Shown: piece by piece, positions 51,815 to 60,926 of the stretch
Numbering within the stretch: the stretch's first letter is position 1
Layout of the letters: every line of letters starts with the position of its first letter
Assembly: GCF_946222305.1 (NCBI RefSeq)
Contig: NZ_CAMIHZ010000005.1
Coordinates: 53,187-117,186, forward strand
DNA length: 64,000 nucleotides
Direction: 5' to 3'
Source of the DNA: an uncultured Corynebacterium sp.
Lineage (GTDB): Bacteria; Actinomycetota; Actinomycetes; Mycobacteriales; Mycobacteriaceae
The notes under the pieces: model-generated
Databases searched by the model: none
What the model saw: the letters and a program-made list of their open reading frames with translations, nothing else
What the model was told of the DNA's origin: nothing
Translations under genes and position numbers: made by a program

Positions 51815-52786
51815 ATGTTTCAAGGAATTAGAGAACTTCGGTCCGCCAAGGGTCGCACGGCGTTAATCACCATCACCGTCGGCATGATCACCATCATGGT
51901 CACCTTCCTCTCCTCTCTCGCCGCCGGTTTGTCTTTCGAATCCGTTTCGGCGTTGCAAGCTCGTTTCAATTCCGACGCCGCGCAGTCCAACCAAGCGCTG
52001 CTGCTACAAGATAGCGGCACCAGCTCGCTGGCTTCTTCGCGATTGAACCAAGGACAACTAGCAGCCGCTGAAGCCGCCGGTGGCGAAGCACTGTACATGA
52101 CCCGTGACAAGGTCGGCAGCTCTACCGTCGTATTGCTCAGCGATATGACCGTCGGGCCGGGAACCGTAGAAGTTCCCGAAAACATGCGGGCAGATGCCGA
52201 AGCCGCGATGCCCAACAAGAAAATCGTCACCGTCAGCGACGAGGTTTTCCTCGACCACCAACCGGTGCTGAACGTCAGCCCAGAGGACGTGAAGAACAAC
52301 CCCGCTGCCTCCACCGCAGCGCTCGTCAGTGAACACTTCGAGGCTCCGAGCGGCACCGTGATGCTCACGGGCAAGGATCGCTGGAAAGCTTCGGCTTCCT
52401 ACCAGGGCGAGCAGACGTCCCTAAACATGATGGTTGTTCTGCTGTACGTTATTTCCGCACTTGTACTGGGCGCCTTTTTCACCGTCTGGACGATGCAACG
52501 CCTGCGTGGCGTGGCTATCTCCTCTGCTCTCGGTGCCTCCCGACGCGTACTTGTTGGTGACTCCCTGGGCCAGGCAATGGTCATCCTCGCCGGTGGAATC
52601 ATCGCGGGAGTGTTAGTGACCTTCGCAGCGGGCAGCGCGTTGGCGTCGGCTATGCCCATCACCTTGAGAGCCGCGACGTTGGCCCAGCCTGCCGTGATCC
52701 TAGCGATTGCCGGACTGCTGGGAGCCGCAATCTCGATTCGCCCAGTACTGAAGGTCTCCCCACGAACCGCTCTGCTCGCCGGCTAA
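51815..52786 (+). CDS. hrtB: Heme exporter permease HrtB (FtsX type)
   Basis: A 323-residue permease of the MacB/FtsX class: one N-terminal membrane helix (TALITITVGMITIMVTFLSSLAAGL), a large extracytoplasmic domain (residues 45-205) and three C-terminal helices. The MFQGIRELRSAKGRTAL opening resembles corynebacterial HrtB. The start is set at 51815; the reading from 51782 has no ribosome site. hrtA follows after 33 bases. HrtBA removes toxic heme from the membrane, controlled by ChrSA. Confidence 0.87.
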   Translation: MFQGIRELRSAKGRTALITITVGMITIMVTFLSSLAAGLSFESVSALQARFNSDAAQSNQALLLQDSGTSSLASSRLNQGQLAAAEAAGGEALYMTRDKVGSSTVVLLSDMTVGPGTVEVPENMRADAEAAMPNKKIVTVSDEVFLDHQPVLNVSPEDVKNNPAASTAALVSEHFEAPSGTVMLTGKDRWKASASYQGEQTSLNMMVVLLYVISALVLGAFFTVWTMQRLRGVAISSALGASRRVLVGDSLGQAMVILAGGIIAGVLVTFAAGSALASAMPITLRAATLAQPAVILAIAGLLGAAISIRPVLKVSPRTALLAG

Positions 52787-52819
52787 CTTCCCCCACTTCT
52801 TTTCGAAAGGTTGCACACT

Positions 52820-53560
52820 ATGAACACCACTCAGCACACTTCCGAGCTCACCGCCAATGGCCTGACGTTGGACGTGCAAGATGGCACGAGCACGCGCCGC
52901 ATTCTCGATAGCGTCAGCTTCACCGTGGAAGGTGGCGAGGTTGTGGGCATCACCGGGCCATCCGGTTCCGGCAAATCCACTTTGCTGGCAGTCGTTGGTT
53001 GCCTGCAGGAACCCACCGCGGGCAGCGCGGAGCTGATTACCGCCGATGGGTGCATCGATTTGGGCGGTGCTCGTGGCAAGCGCGCTGCTCAGATCCGACG
53101 CGACCACCTAGGCATCGTGTTTCAGCAACCCAACCTATTGCCCGCACTCACCGTAGAAGAGCAACTGCTGCTAATGCCGCACTTGGGCACGGTCTTCCGC
53201 TTTGCCTCCGCGGCAACCAAGCGTGCGGAAAAGGATCGAGCACGTCAGCTTCTGGAGGCCGTCGGTTTGGGCGATAAGGTCAAGGTGAAGACAAGTGAGC
53301 TCTCCGGTGGTCAGCAGGCTCGCGTGAACCTGGCCCGGGCATTTATGAATAGACCAGCGCTACTGCTGGTCGATGAACCAACGGCGGCGCTGGATACGAA
53401 GGCTGCCACGCAGGTCACAAAGCTGATCAAGGATCTTGCCCACGAGGGCAACATCCCAGCGCTGTACGTCTCCCACGACAAAGATCAGCTCAAGACGCTA
53501 GACCGCACCATGACCATTGTGGACGGGAAGCTGGAAAGCGCTTCCCTAGTTAACGCCTAA
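52820..53560 (+). CDS. hrtA: Heme exporter ATPase HrtA
   Basis: A 246-residue MacB/LolD-like ABC ATPase: Walker A GPSGSGKST, signature LSGGQQARVNLARAF, Walker B LLLVDEPTAALD, and the switch His in YVSHDKDQ. The ATG at 52820 has GAAAGG nine bases upstream; the TTG at 52811 is not used. It is the partner of HrtB. It converges with ispG across a 15-base gap holding a palindrome. Confidence 0.88.
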   Translation: MNTTQHTSELTANGLTLDVQDGTSTRRILDSVSFTVEGGEVVGITGPSGSGKSTLLAVVGCLQEPTAGSAELITADGCIDLGGARGKRAAQIRRDHLGIVFQQPNLLPALTVEEQLLLMPHLGTVFRFASAATKRAEKDRARQLLEAVGLGDKVKVKTSELSGGQQARVNLARAFMNRPALLLVDEPTAALDTKAATQVTKLIKDLAHEGNIPALYVSHDKDQLKTLDRTMTIVDGKLESASLVNA

Positions 53561-53571
53561 ACACGTGGCGT

Positions 53572-53590
53572 CGCGTTACCTGGTAACGCG
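53572..53590. other. Perfect palindrome at the hrtA/ispG junction
   Basis: CGCGTTACCTGGTAACGCG is a perfect 19-base inverted repeat about the central T. It covers the stop codon of ispG and lies 12 bases past hrtA. There is no U run, so it may be a bidirectional RNA end-stabilising stem. Confidence 0.45.
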
Positions 53591-54736
53591 CACCTCGGCC
53601 TTCTGGCCTTCCACTGCTTCCATCCCCTGCTCGTCAGCGATACGCATCGCCTCTTCGATCAGGGTTTCCACAATTTGATCCTCCGGTACGGTCTTGATCA
53701 CTTCGCCCTTGACGAAGATTTGCCCCTTGCCATTACCCGAGGCCACGCCGAGATCCGCATCGCGGGCCTCGCCTGGACCATTCACGACACAGCCCATAAC
53801 GGCCACACGCAGCGGGAACTCCATTCCCTCCAGGCCTGCAGTAACTTCCTCCGCCAGCTTGTACACATCCACTTGAGCGCGACCACAGGATGGGCACGAA
53901 ACGATCTCCAGCTTGCGCGGACGCAGGTTCATGGACTGTAGGATCTGGTCGCCAACCTTGATCTCTTCCACCGGATCAGCGGAAAGAGAAACGCGAATCG
54001 TATCGCCGATACCTTGGCTGAGCAGAGCGCCGAAAGCCACGGACGACTTGATCGTGCCCTGGAAGGCTGGGCCGGCCTCGGTCACACCGAGGTGCAACGG
54101 GTAATCGGACTTCTCCGCCAGCTGACGATAAGCCTCCACCATGACCACTGGATCGTTGTGCTTCACGGAGATGGCGATATCACCGAAACCGCAGTCTTCG
54201 AACAAGCCCGCTTCCCACAGCGCGGATTCCACCAGCGCCTCCGGGGTGGCCTTGCCATATTTTTCCATGATGCGCTTATCCAGCGAACCGGCGTTCACAC
54301 CAATGCGAATGGGCACGCCAGCATCACCCGCTGCCTTAGCGACCTCCTTCACACGGCCATCGAACTCCTTAATATTGCCCGGGTTCACGCGCACGGCAGC
54401 ACACCCCGCATCAATGGCGGCGAAAATGTACTTCGGCTGGAAGTGAATATCCGCGATCACCGGAATAGGCGACTTCCGCGCGATAGCTGGCAGAGCTTCG
54501 GCATCCACCGTCTTCGGGCAGGCCACACGCACAATGTCACAACCAGATGCCGTCAGCTGAGCGATCTGCTGCAGCGTGGCATTGACATCGTGGGTCTTGG
54601 TCGTGGTCATGGACTGCACCGAGATCGGGTAATCGCTACCCACACCCACATTGCCGACCATCAGCTGGCGCGTCTTGCGACGTGGCGCCAAGGTCGGTGG
54701 TGGGCCGTCGGGGATTCCCAAGGAGATTCCAGTCAT
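53576..54736 (-). CDS. ispG: (E)-4-hydroxy-3-methylbut-2-enyl-diphosphate synthase
   Basis: A 386-residue [4Fe-4S] enzyme of the non-mevalonate isoprenoid pathway (GcpE). Cluster cysteines are in VSCPSCGRAQVDVY and AVMGCVVNGPGEA; the N-terminal barrel has SVQSMTTTKTHDVNATLQQI and RVNPGNIKEF. Downstream of dxr and rip1 on the same strand, it makes the second isoprenoid gene in this cluster. Confidence 0.96.
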   Translation of the reverse strand: MTGISLGIPDGPPPTLAPRRKTRQLMVGNVGVGSDYPISVQSMTTTKTHDVNATLQQIAQLTASGCDIVRVACPKTVDAEALPAIARKSPIPVIADIHFQPKYIFAAIDAGCAAVRVNPGNIKEFDGRVKEVAKAAGDAGVPIRIGVNAGSLDKRIMEKYGKATPEALVESALWEAGLFEDCGFGDIAISVKHNDPVVMVEAYRQLAEKSDYPLHLGVTEAGPAFQGTIKSSVAFGALLSQGIGDTIRVSLSADPVEEIKVGDQILQSMNLRPRKLEIVSCPSCGRAQVDVYKLAEEVTAGLEGMEFPLRVAVMGCVVNGPGEARDADLGVASGNGKGQIFVKGEVIKTVPEDQIVETLIEEAMRIADEQGMEAVEGQKAEVRVTR

Positions 54737-54801
54737 GAAGTTAGTCCTCTAGTACCTTTCGCAGGAACGTTCAATCTGCCGACTAGTGTACGCCCGACGA
54801 C

Positions 54802-56064
54802 CTAGAACAGGCGGATAGGGTTCACCACGTCGGCGATGATTACCGTCACACCGAACAGCAGCAACAGGAAGGTAGCCGCGTAGGTCACCGGCATCAGGCG
54901 CGTGTAATCCGCGGGGCCACCGGGGGCCAGGCCCTTTCGGCGTCGGAAAAAGTCCCGCACCTTCTCCCACAACACCACGGCGATGTGACCACCGTCCAGC
55001 GGCGGCAGCGGCACTAGGTTGAACGCTGCGAGGAAGAGGTTCAGGCTGGCCAGCGCCATAAAGAAGCTGGCCCACTGGTCGTACTTGACCAGCTCGCCGC
55101 CGAGGCGGGAGGCCCCCACCACGCTCATCGGGGAATCATCGGCCCGGTCGCCACCGAAGATGCTGGCCACCACACCGGGGAAACGCTGCGGAAGCTGCAC
55201 CAGCCCCTTCGCCGTCTCCTTAACCGCTTCGCCCGTAAAGCTCAGGGTGCCACCCACTGCAGTCGCCGGGTTGTAGTGGATCAAGCGGTAATCGGGGGCT
55301 TTAGCTTTGACGCCCACGGCTCCCACCACCATCGTGTTTCCGGCGGTGTTGAGGCGCTCCACGAGCTGGATCTTCAGATCCACGGGAACGGTGTTGTCGC
55401 CTCGGCGTACTTGCGCGGGAACGGTGACCGTATCGCCCGGTTTCTTACCCTCGGCTTCACTCGCGTTCTTGCCGAGCGCGGAGACCTTCTTCGAAAACGT
55501 CGGGAAATCCGGGGTTTCTTCGCCATCCACGCTGACGAAGGTGTCTCCTGCTTTGACGCCAGATTGCGCGGCAGGGCCATCCCCGGAACACTTCGCTAGT
55601 GTGCCATCGGGGTTTTGCTGCGGGGCGGTGCAGGAGGTGGATTCCACGGTGGGAGTGAATTTAACGCTGCGATCAGGCAGTCCCCATGCGAGGGCCACTG
55701 TGTACATCAATCCCAGAGCCAGGATGATGTTCATGATGATGCCACCGAGCATCACAAAGATTCGGGCGCGGGCCGGGCGATCGTACATCGCGTACGGGCG
55801 CTCTTCCTCGGTCATTTCATCGAGCTTGGTCATGCCCGCGATATCGCAAAAACCACCGAGGGGAATGGCCTTGAGACCATATTCGGTGGGGCCGTGCTTC
55901 TTGCTATGTCTAGTCGTGGACCACAGGGTGGGACCGAAGCCGATGAAGTATCGGCGCACACGCATTCCCGTCCAGCGGGCGGCGTACATGTGGCCGGCCT
56001 CGTGCAAGGCGATAGAGACTGCAATCCCCAGCCCGAAAAGGACGATGCCTACTGCGAAAGCCAT
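54802..56064 (-). CDS. rip1: Site-2 protease Rip1/RseP
   Basis: A 420-residue intramembrane zinc protease. HEAGH at residues 21-25 lies in the first membrane segment, followed by the family GFGPTLWST loop; a PDZ domain is around GVKAGDTFVSVDGEE; the third zinc ligand motif NLVPLPPLDGGH is near residue 345. It releases membrane-bound anti-sigma factors and controls envelope stress. The ATG is 16 bases inside the dxr end, so the two are coupled. Confidence 0.93.
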   Translation of the reverse strand: MAFAVGIVLFGLGIAVSIALHEAGHMYAARWTGMRVRRYFIGFGPTLWSTTRHSKKHGPTEYGLKAIPLGGFCDIAGMTKLDEMTEEERPYAMYDRPARARIFVMLGGIIMNIILALGLMYTVALAWGLPDRSVKFTPTVESTSCTAPQQNPDGTLAKCSGDGPAAQSGVKAGDTFVSVDGEETPDFPTFSKKVSALGKNASEAEGKKPGDTVTVPAQVRRGDNTVPVDLKIQLVERLNTAGNTMVVGAVGVKAKAPDYRLIHYNPATAVGGTLSFTGEAVKETAKGLVQLPQRFPGVVASIFGGDRADDSPMSVVGASRLGGELVKYDQWASFFMALASLNLFLAAFNLVPLPPLDGGHIAVVLWEKVRDFFRRRKGLAPGGPADYTRLMPVTYAATFLLLLFGVTVIIADVVNPIRLF

Positions 56065-57239
56065 TGAGCCATCCTCTCGTGGGCTTTGTTGCGGGCTTCG
56101 CGTTCAGCAGCGAGAACCTCTTCGAGGTCAGTCGGTTCCGATTTCAGATGCTCGCATTCGTCCATGACTGCTGCCACGGTATCGACGATGCGTGGGAAAG
56201 TCAGCTTGCCCGCGAGGAATTCCACGGCGGCTTCCTCATTCGCAGCGTTGTAGACCGCTGGCATGGCACCACCGGTCGATACGGCTTGGCGGGCTAATTC
56301 AACAGCCGGGAAAACCTCTTCGTCGAGTGGCTCGAACTCCCAAGTACTGGCTTGAGTGAAATCCAGTTTCCTCTGGGCTCCGTCGATGCGATCAGGCCAC
56401 CCCATGGCAAGGGAAATCGGAAGGCGCATCGATGGTGGTGAAGCTTGGGCGATGGTGGAACCATCGACGAAAGTCACCATGGAGTGCACGATCGACTGCG
56501 GGTGCACGGTGACCTCAATGCGATCGGACGGGATATCGAACAGCAGGCTGGCTTCGATGAGTTCTAAGCCTTTGTTGACCATGGTCGCCGAATTAAGGGT
56601 GTTCATCTGCCCCATCGACCACGTCGGGTGGGCTGCGGCCTGCAACGGGGTGACGGGCTCTAACTGTTCGCGCGTCCAGCCACGGAAGGGGCCACCCGAG
56701 GCGGTGAGTACCAGAGTACGAACTTCCTCGGACTTCCCAGCCCGCAGGCACTGCGCGATCGCGGAGTGCTCGGAATCTACAGGAATGAGCTGACCGGGGT
56801 TCGCACTACGGAGCACGAGTTGGCCACCGGCTACTAAAGACTCCTTATTTGCCAGCGCCATTTTGGCGGGACTTTGGAGGCTGGTGAGCGTGGCGTCAAG
56901 CCCCAAAGAACCCACGAGGGCATTGAGAATCACGTCAGTTTCAGTGAGCTCATCTGCCACTGACTCGACTAATTCGCGTGCGGAGTCGGTACCTCTAATC
57001 GTGTGGCCGCCGATCTCGGACTCGATGAAATCGGCTGCAACGTCGCTAGCGACAGCGACCCTTTCCGCGGGCAGGTCGAATTTCTTGGCCTGCTCCAGCA
57101 ATAATTCGGGCTTGCTGCCGTGCGCGGAGATGCCGATCAGTTCAAAACGATCCTGGTTCTCCGAAATGATTTCCAAGGCTTGAGTGCCAATGGATCCAGT
57201 GCTTCCGAGTACTACAACGCGAGTGTTCACATCGAACAT
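56049..57239 (-). CDS. dxr: 1-deoxy-D-xylulose 5-phosphate reductoisomerase
   Basis: A 396-residue NADPH enzyme that makes 2-C-methyl-D-erythritol 4-phosphate. Motifs: VVLGSTGSIGTQALEII, NKESLVAGGQLV, PVDSEHSAIAQCLR, SGGPFRGWTREQL and HPTWSMGQMNTLNSATMVNKGLELIEA. The start is set at MFDVN (57239), rather than at TTG 57260, which would extend it by seven residues. It overlaps rip1 by 16 bases; dxr-rip1-ispG forms one operon. Confidence 0.95.
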   Translation of the reverse strand: MFDVNTRVVVLGSTGSIGTQALEIISENQDRFELIGISAHGSKPELLLEQAKKFDLPAERVAVASDVAADFIESEIGGHTIRGTDSARELVESVADELTETDVILNALVGSLGLDATLTSLQSPAKMALANKESLVAGGQLVLRSANPGQLIPVDSEHSAIAQCLRAGKSEEVRTLVLTASGGPFRGWTREQLEPVTPLQAAAHPTWSMGQMNTLNSATMVNKGLELIEASLLFDIPSDRIEVTVHPQSIVHSMVTFVDGSTIAQASPPSMRLPISLAMGWPDRIDGAQRKLDFTQASTWEFEPLDEEVFPAVELARQAVSTGGAMPAVYNAANEEAAVEFLAGKLTFPRIVDTVAAVMDECEHLKSEPTDLEEVLAAEREARNKAHERMAQWLSQ

Positions 57240-57463
57240 TGTTCCATACCGCCCCGACAATCCGTTTCAGCCCGGCATCAAGCCACACCGAGTTCTCAGC
57301 CAAGCCACATTTAGGGGTGCACGGGAAAGTCAATAGCGAGTTTTCAACAGCAATATGACAGAATGAATTCAAGTTATATCTGCAGGTGCTAGTAGACCGT
57401 CGCCCGTTGATTCGGGAGTGAGCTCCTCGCAGAATGGTTTACCTTTGACTTCAGGAGGAAACA

Positions 57464-57967
57464 GTGGGATCCCACGCAAAGGCAGCTTCCCGAGCTGTTG
57501 ACCACGATCACGACGTTCCACATGCTCACGAGGGCGCACACGCAGTTGCCCACCCACACGATCACCACACCGTGAAGCACGAGGTGTTCGACGGCGTTTC
57601 TACCAAGGACGTTCCATCCGCTGCTTGGGGATGGAGCGAGCTGTCCAAGCGCTCCATTATCATCTCCGGTGTCATCGGTGGCCTGTTCCTCCTGGGCATG
57701 CTCTTCGGCAACCACCGTGGCAACGTAGAGAACATCTGGCTAATTGGCTTGGCCATTCTCGTCTTCCTGGGCACCGCGAAGTGGGCTATTGGCCCTCGCG
57801 GCAAGGTAAAGAACACCGTCACCGCTCACAACAAGCCAGTTGGTCACGTTGAGCCTGAGTGGGCTGCTGATCAGCTCAACCGCACTGGCGCTTACGCTAA
57901 CCTGACCCCTGAGCAGGCCGGTGCTTTGAACCACAACTACCAGCGCACCGAGACGGTTCAAAACTAA
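57464..57967 (+). CDS. DUF2631 membrane protein with His-rich N-terminus
   Basis: A 167-residue protein with GTG start five bases after AGGAGGAAA. The first 40 residues hold 11 histidines (DHDHD, HPHDHH clusters), then two hydrophobic segments at about residues 66-85 and 92-110, and a soluble C-terminal tail. The centre matches the DUF2631 family, which sits next to dxr in related genomes. The His cluster suggests metal binding (Zn, Ni, Fe or Mn), but this is inference. Confidence 0.8.
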   Translation: MGSHAKAASRAVDHDHDVPHAHEGAHAVAHPHDHHTVKHEVFDGVSTKDVPSAAWGWSELSKRSIIISGVIGGLFLLGMLFGNHRGNVENIWLIGLAILVFLGTAKWAIGPRGKVKNTVTAHNKPVGHVEPEWAADQLNRTGAYANLTPEQAGALNHNYQRTETVQN

Positions 57968-57983
57968 TCTCAGCGCATAAATA

Positions 57984-58029
57984 AGCCCTCGCGGAGGAAC
58001 TTAGGTTCTTCCCCGAGGGCTAGTTTTTT
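57984..58029 (+). terminator. Rho-independent terminator after DUF2631 gene
   Basis: AGCCCTCG pairs with CGAGGGCT, with further inner pairing GGAA/TTCC, followed by AGTTTTTTG. It lies between the convergent DUF2631 and VIT genes and may serve both strands. Confidence 0.88.
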
Positions 58030-58061
58030 GGGTAGGAAATGCTGGGCCACGCTGGCAGCTT

Positions 58062-58796
58062 TTAGGCCACGCCAGTTCCGAACAGCAATCCCACGCCGTA
58101 GGTCACAACCAAGCCCAGGGCGCCACCAATGAGCAACCGGAGCATAGAGCGAGCCTTGTTGGTTCCGGAGATGCGAGCCGAGATATAGCCGGTGAGCACC
58201 AGCGTGGCTAAGGTAACGATCGTTACCGTGAGGCCACGGGAGGTGGCGGGTGCTAGCACCACTGAGATGATGGGAAGAAGCGCACCGAGGGTGAACGCCA
58301 CCGCCGACGACAGGGCCGCTGCCCAAGGATTCGTGAGATCCTCACTGTCGATACCCAATTCCAGCTGGAGGTGAGCTTTCAGTGGATCCTTTGCCTCAAT
58401 ATCCTTGGCGGCTTGATCGGCCACTTCATGAGTAACGCCGTACCCCCGCAGAATCTCCACCAGCTCGGTGTGTTCTTCGGCCGGGTAATCCTGTAGTTCT
58501 GCGGTCTCCAACTCGATGAAGTGTCGCTCCGAGTCGCGCTGCGCGGAAACAGAAACGTATTCTCCCAGCGCCATGGAAACGGCGCCTGCGACGGCGGCTG
58601 CAATACCCGCGATCATGATCGCTTGAGTGCCACTGCCGGCTGCAATCACACCAAGCAAAATACAGGCAGTGGACACAATGCCATCATTGGCACCGAGCAC
58701 ACCGGCCCGCAGCCAGTTAAGTTTCGCATTCGCTGCAGACGCATGGGGCTCCCACCCAGAGTGGGTAGTTGTCTGCTGTGGATTGGAGTTAGACAC
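58062..58796 (-). CDS. VIT1/CCC1 family Fe2+/Mn2+ transporter
   Basis: A 244-residue membrane protein with five hydrophobic segments. WLRAGVLGANDGIVSTACILLGV and SMALGEYVSVSAQRDSERH are the family hallmarks (helix 1-2 with metal-site Asp/Glu), and the cytoplasmic metal-binding helices EHTELVEILRGYGVTHEVA follow. It should export or store Fe2+ or Mn2+. GTG start; overlaps the DUF2231 gene by eight bases. Several acidic residues in the loop would bind the metal. Confidence 0.88.
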   Translation of the reverse strand: MSNSNPQQTTTHSGWEPHASAANAKLNWLRAGVLGANDGIVSTACILLGVIAAGSGTQAIMIAGIAAAVAGAVSMALGEYVSVSAQRDSERHFIELETAELQDYPAEEHTELVEILRGYGVTHEVADQAAKDIEAKDPLKAHLQLELGIDSEDLTNPWAAALSSAVAFTLGALLPIISVVLAPATSRGLTVTIVTLATLVLTGYISARISGTNKARSMLRLLIGGALGLVVTYGVGLLFGTGVA

Positions 58797-59259
58797 CTAC
58801 TTCACCCTTCCATACCAATTCGGCACCGGCGTGTCCTGTTAAAACTACGGTGATGACGGTAGCGATGGCTGCGATGACGAGCCCAATTCGCAGCAGAGTG
58901 ATGACGCCACCTGCCAGCTCCGTTGGTCGGGTGACCCACCAGAACACTACAGCCAAACCTGCCAGAGCCAGTGCGGCAATAAGGGCAAAAGTAGAATAGG
59001 TCGCGTGTTGGCTCACTTCACCGGGATGTTCCTCGGAGAGACCCAACATGGGCAGCATGGCTTCACCGGAGCTTCTGGCGAAAACCGTGCTAAGTGCTGC
59101 GATGATGGCGGTGACTGCCGTGGCCGTCCGTAACTTGCGGATCCCGGTTGGGCGGGAGAATGCGGTGATGATGGCGAGGATCGCAGCGGCGGGCAGGAAT
59201 GCCACCGCCGCGTGAACGAATAGCGGATGCGCAGGAATCCCTGCGATTGTTTCAAGCAT
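58789..59259 (-). CDS. DUF2231 membrane protein
   Basis: A 156-residue membrane protein with four hydrophobic segments. The opening GIPAHPLFVHAAVAFLPAAAI matches the DUF2231 signature (HPLxVH), and EEHPGEVSQHATYS holds another histidine. It overlaps the VIT gene by eight bases, so the two are coupled. The histidines could bind heme or a metal; the function is unknown. Confidence 0.8.
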   Translation of the reverse strand: MLETIAGIPAHPLFVHAAVAFLPAAAILAIITAFSRPTGIRKLRTATAVTAIIAALSTVFARSSGEAMLPMLGLSEEHPGEVSQHATYSTFALIAALALAGLAVVFWWVTRPTELAGGVITLLRIGLVIAAIATVITVVLTGHAGAELVWKGEVGV

Positions 59260-59332
59260 GAGAGCAACTATAGGGCTTCATGAAAAGCCCCGCTAGCAAG
59301 GTTAGGCGCAGCTGTGCAGCTCTCAGGTAAGC

Positions 59333-60448
59333 CTATTCATCCTCTTCAGCGGCCAATTGGCCACAGGCGGCGGCGATTTCCTGGCCCTTGGTGTCGCGAA
59401 CAGTGCATGGAACACCTTGAGCTTCCACCCGGCGGACGAACTCATCTTGGACACCCTTCGGGGAGGCATCCCACTTCGATCCCGGGGTGGGGTTGAGCGG
59501 AATAACGTTGACGTGCACTTTCGACCCCAACGCGCCACGCAGCTTCTTACCCAGCAGGTCAGCGCGCCACGGCTGATCATTCATATCCCGGATCAGCGCG
59601 TATTCAATGGAAACGCGGCGTCCTGAAGTATCCGCGTAGTAGCGTGCAGCGTCGAGCACCTCTTCGACCGACCACCGGTTATTCACCGGCACGAGTTCAT
59701 CGCGCAACTCATCATCTGGGGTGTGAAGCGAAACCGCCAATCGAACGGTCAAACCCTCATCGGCCAGTTTGCGGATCGCGGGGGCGAGTCCCACGGTCGA
59801 CACCGTGACATTGCGCTGGGAAATTCCAAAGCCCTCCGGTGGCGGGGACGTGATTTTCCGCACGGTATCCACCACCCGCTTGTAATTGGCCAGAGGCTCC
59901 CCCATGCCCATGAAGACGATATTAGAGAGGCGCCCTTCTCCCCCTTCGACTTCGCCATCGCGCATCGCCACCGCTGCGTGCCGAACTTGCTCCACCATCT
60001 CGCCAACCGAGAGGTTTCGATCCAACCCGCCCTGGCCAGTCGCACAGAACGGACACGCCATGCCACAGCCCGCCTGCGATGAAATGCACAAGGTAGCGCG
60101 ACCCGGGTAGCGCATCAACACTGACTCCAGGAGCGTGCCGTCGTGCAACCGCCACAGAGTCTTCCGAGTCTCACCATCATCGGTGTTCAAATGACGCAAC
60201 GGGGTCATCAACTGCGGGAACAACGCATCGCGAACCGGCATGCGCTTATCTTCCGGAAGGTCGGTCATCTCTCGCGGATCTGCCAGCAGCCGCCCGTAGT
60301 ACTGGCGTGCCAATTGGTCGGCGCGGAACTTGGGTAGACCCAATTCGACAACCGCGTCCTTAACTTGATCGCGACTCATGTCCGCCAAATGCACTGGCGG
60401 CTTTCCCCTGCGTGGTGCGGTAAAGGTCAATTTCACTGGTTCAGCCAT
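59333..60448 (-). CDS. rlmN: Dual-specificity rRNA/tRNA methyltransferase RlmN
   Basis: A 371-residue radical SAM enzyme that makes 2-methyladenosine at A2503 of 23S rRNA and A37 of some tRNAs. The cluster cysteines are in QAGCGMACPFCATGQGG (CxxxCxxC), and the two catalytic cysteines are expected near residues 120 and 355 (TVRDTKGQEIAAACGQL has a Cys). Downstream motifs: IVFMGMGEPLANY, SLHTPDDELR and EYALIRDMNDQ. It is transcribed divergently from the LapA-like gene. Confidence 0.95.
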   Translation of the reverse strand: MAEPVKLTFTAPRRGKPPVHLADMSRDQVKDAVVELGLPKFRADQLARQYYGRLLADPREMTDLPEDKRMPVRDALFPQLMTPLRHLNTDDGETRKTLWRLHDGTLLESVLMRYPGRATLCISSQAGCGMACPFCATGQGGLDRNLSVGEMVEQVRHAAVAMRDGEVEGGEGRLSNIVFMGMGEPLANYKRVVDTVRKITSPPPEGFGISQRNVTVSTVGLAPAIRKLADEGLTVRLAVSLHTPDDELRDELVPVNNRWSVEEVLDAARYYADTSGRRVSIEYALIRDMNDQPWRADLLGKKLRGALGSKVHVNVIPLNPTPGSKWDASPKGVQDEFVRRVEAQGVPCTVRDTKGQEIAAACGQLAAEEDE

Positions 60449-60509
60449 GATGGGGGTTATTATTGCACGGCAGTAGCGCTGCGGTCACTTTTGCAGTTGA
60501 ATAGATGAC

Positions 60510-60890
60510 ATGTCTAATAGCACCTCACCAATGGACGAGCCTCAGCGCTACAATTCTTACCCTGAAACTTCCTCGCCCGAGCCGACGTACGGCACCGTCG
60601 ACAACGTGAACACTGGCAACACCGTGGATCGCGATCATGAGCGCAAGGTCAAGGGTTCCGCTGCTGGTGGTACGTGGGTGGCCTTGATCATCGGCGTGCT
60701 CCTGCTGATCGTTTTGCTGACCTTCATCCTGCAAAACCAAGAGAAATTCGATCTACACATGTTCGGCTGGGCCATTCAGCTGCCAATCGGCGTGGGCATG
60801 TTGCTTTCGGCTATCCTCGGCGCACTGATCATGGCTCTCGTCGGTGGTGTGCGCATCCTGCAGCTCCGTCGCCAAGTTCGACGCGCTTAA
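60510..60890 (+). CDS. LapA/DUF1049 family membrane protein
   Basis: A 126-residue protein with a soluble polar N-terminus of about 50 residues, then two membrane helices (VALIIGVLLLIVLLTFILQNQ and LPIGVGMLLSAILGALIMALVGG) and a basic tail. QNQEKFDLHMFGWAIQLPIGV is the DUF1049 signature. These are membrane assembly or stress proteins of unclear function. It lies convergent with cdsA. Confidence 0.8.
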   Translation: MSNSTSPMDEPQRYNSYPETSSPEPTYGTVDNVNTGNTVDRDHERKVKGSAAGGTWVALIIGVLLLIVLLTFILQNQEKFDLHMFGWAIQLPIGVGMLLSAILGALIMALVGGVRILQLRRQVRRA

Positions 60891-60926
60891 TCCCCTCCGC
60901 CAAGTAGCCCGCTGTGATCAGTGGCT

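Noticed and set aside
57240..57260. TTG start of dxr at 57260
   Set aside because: It adds seven residues without a ribosome site; the ATG at 57239 gives the usual N-terminus.
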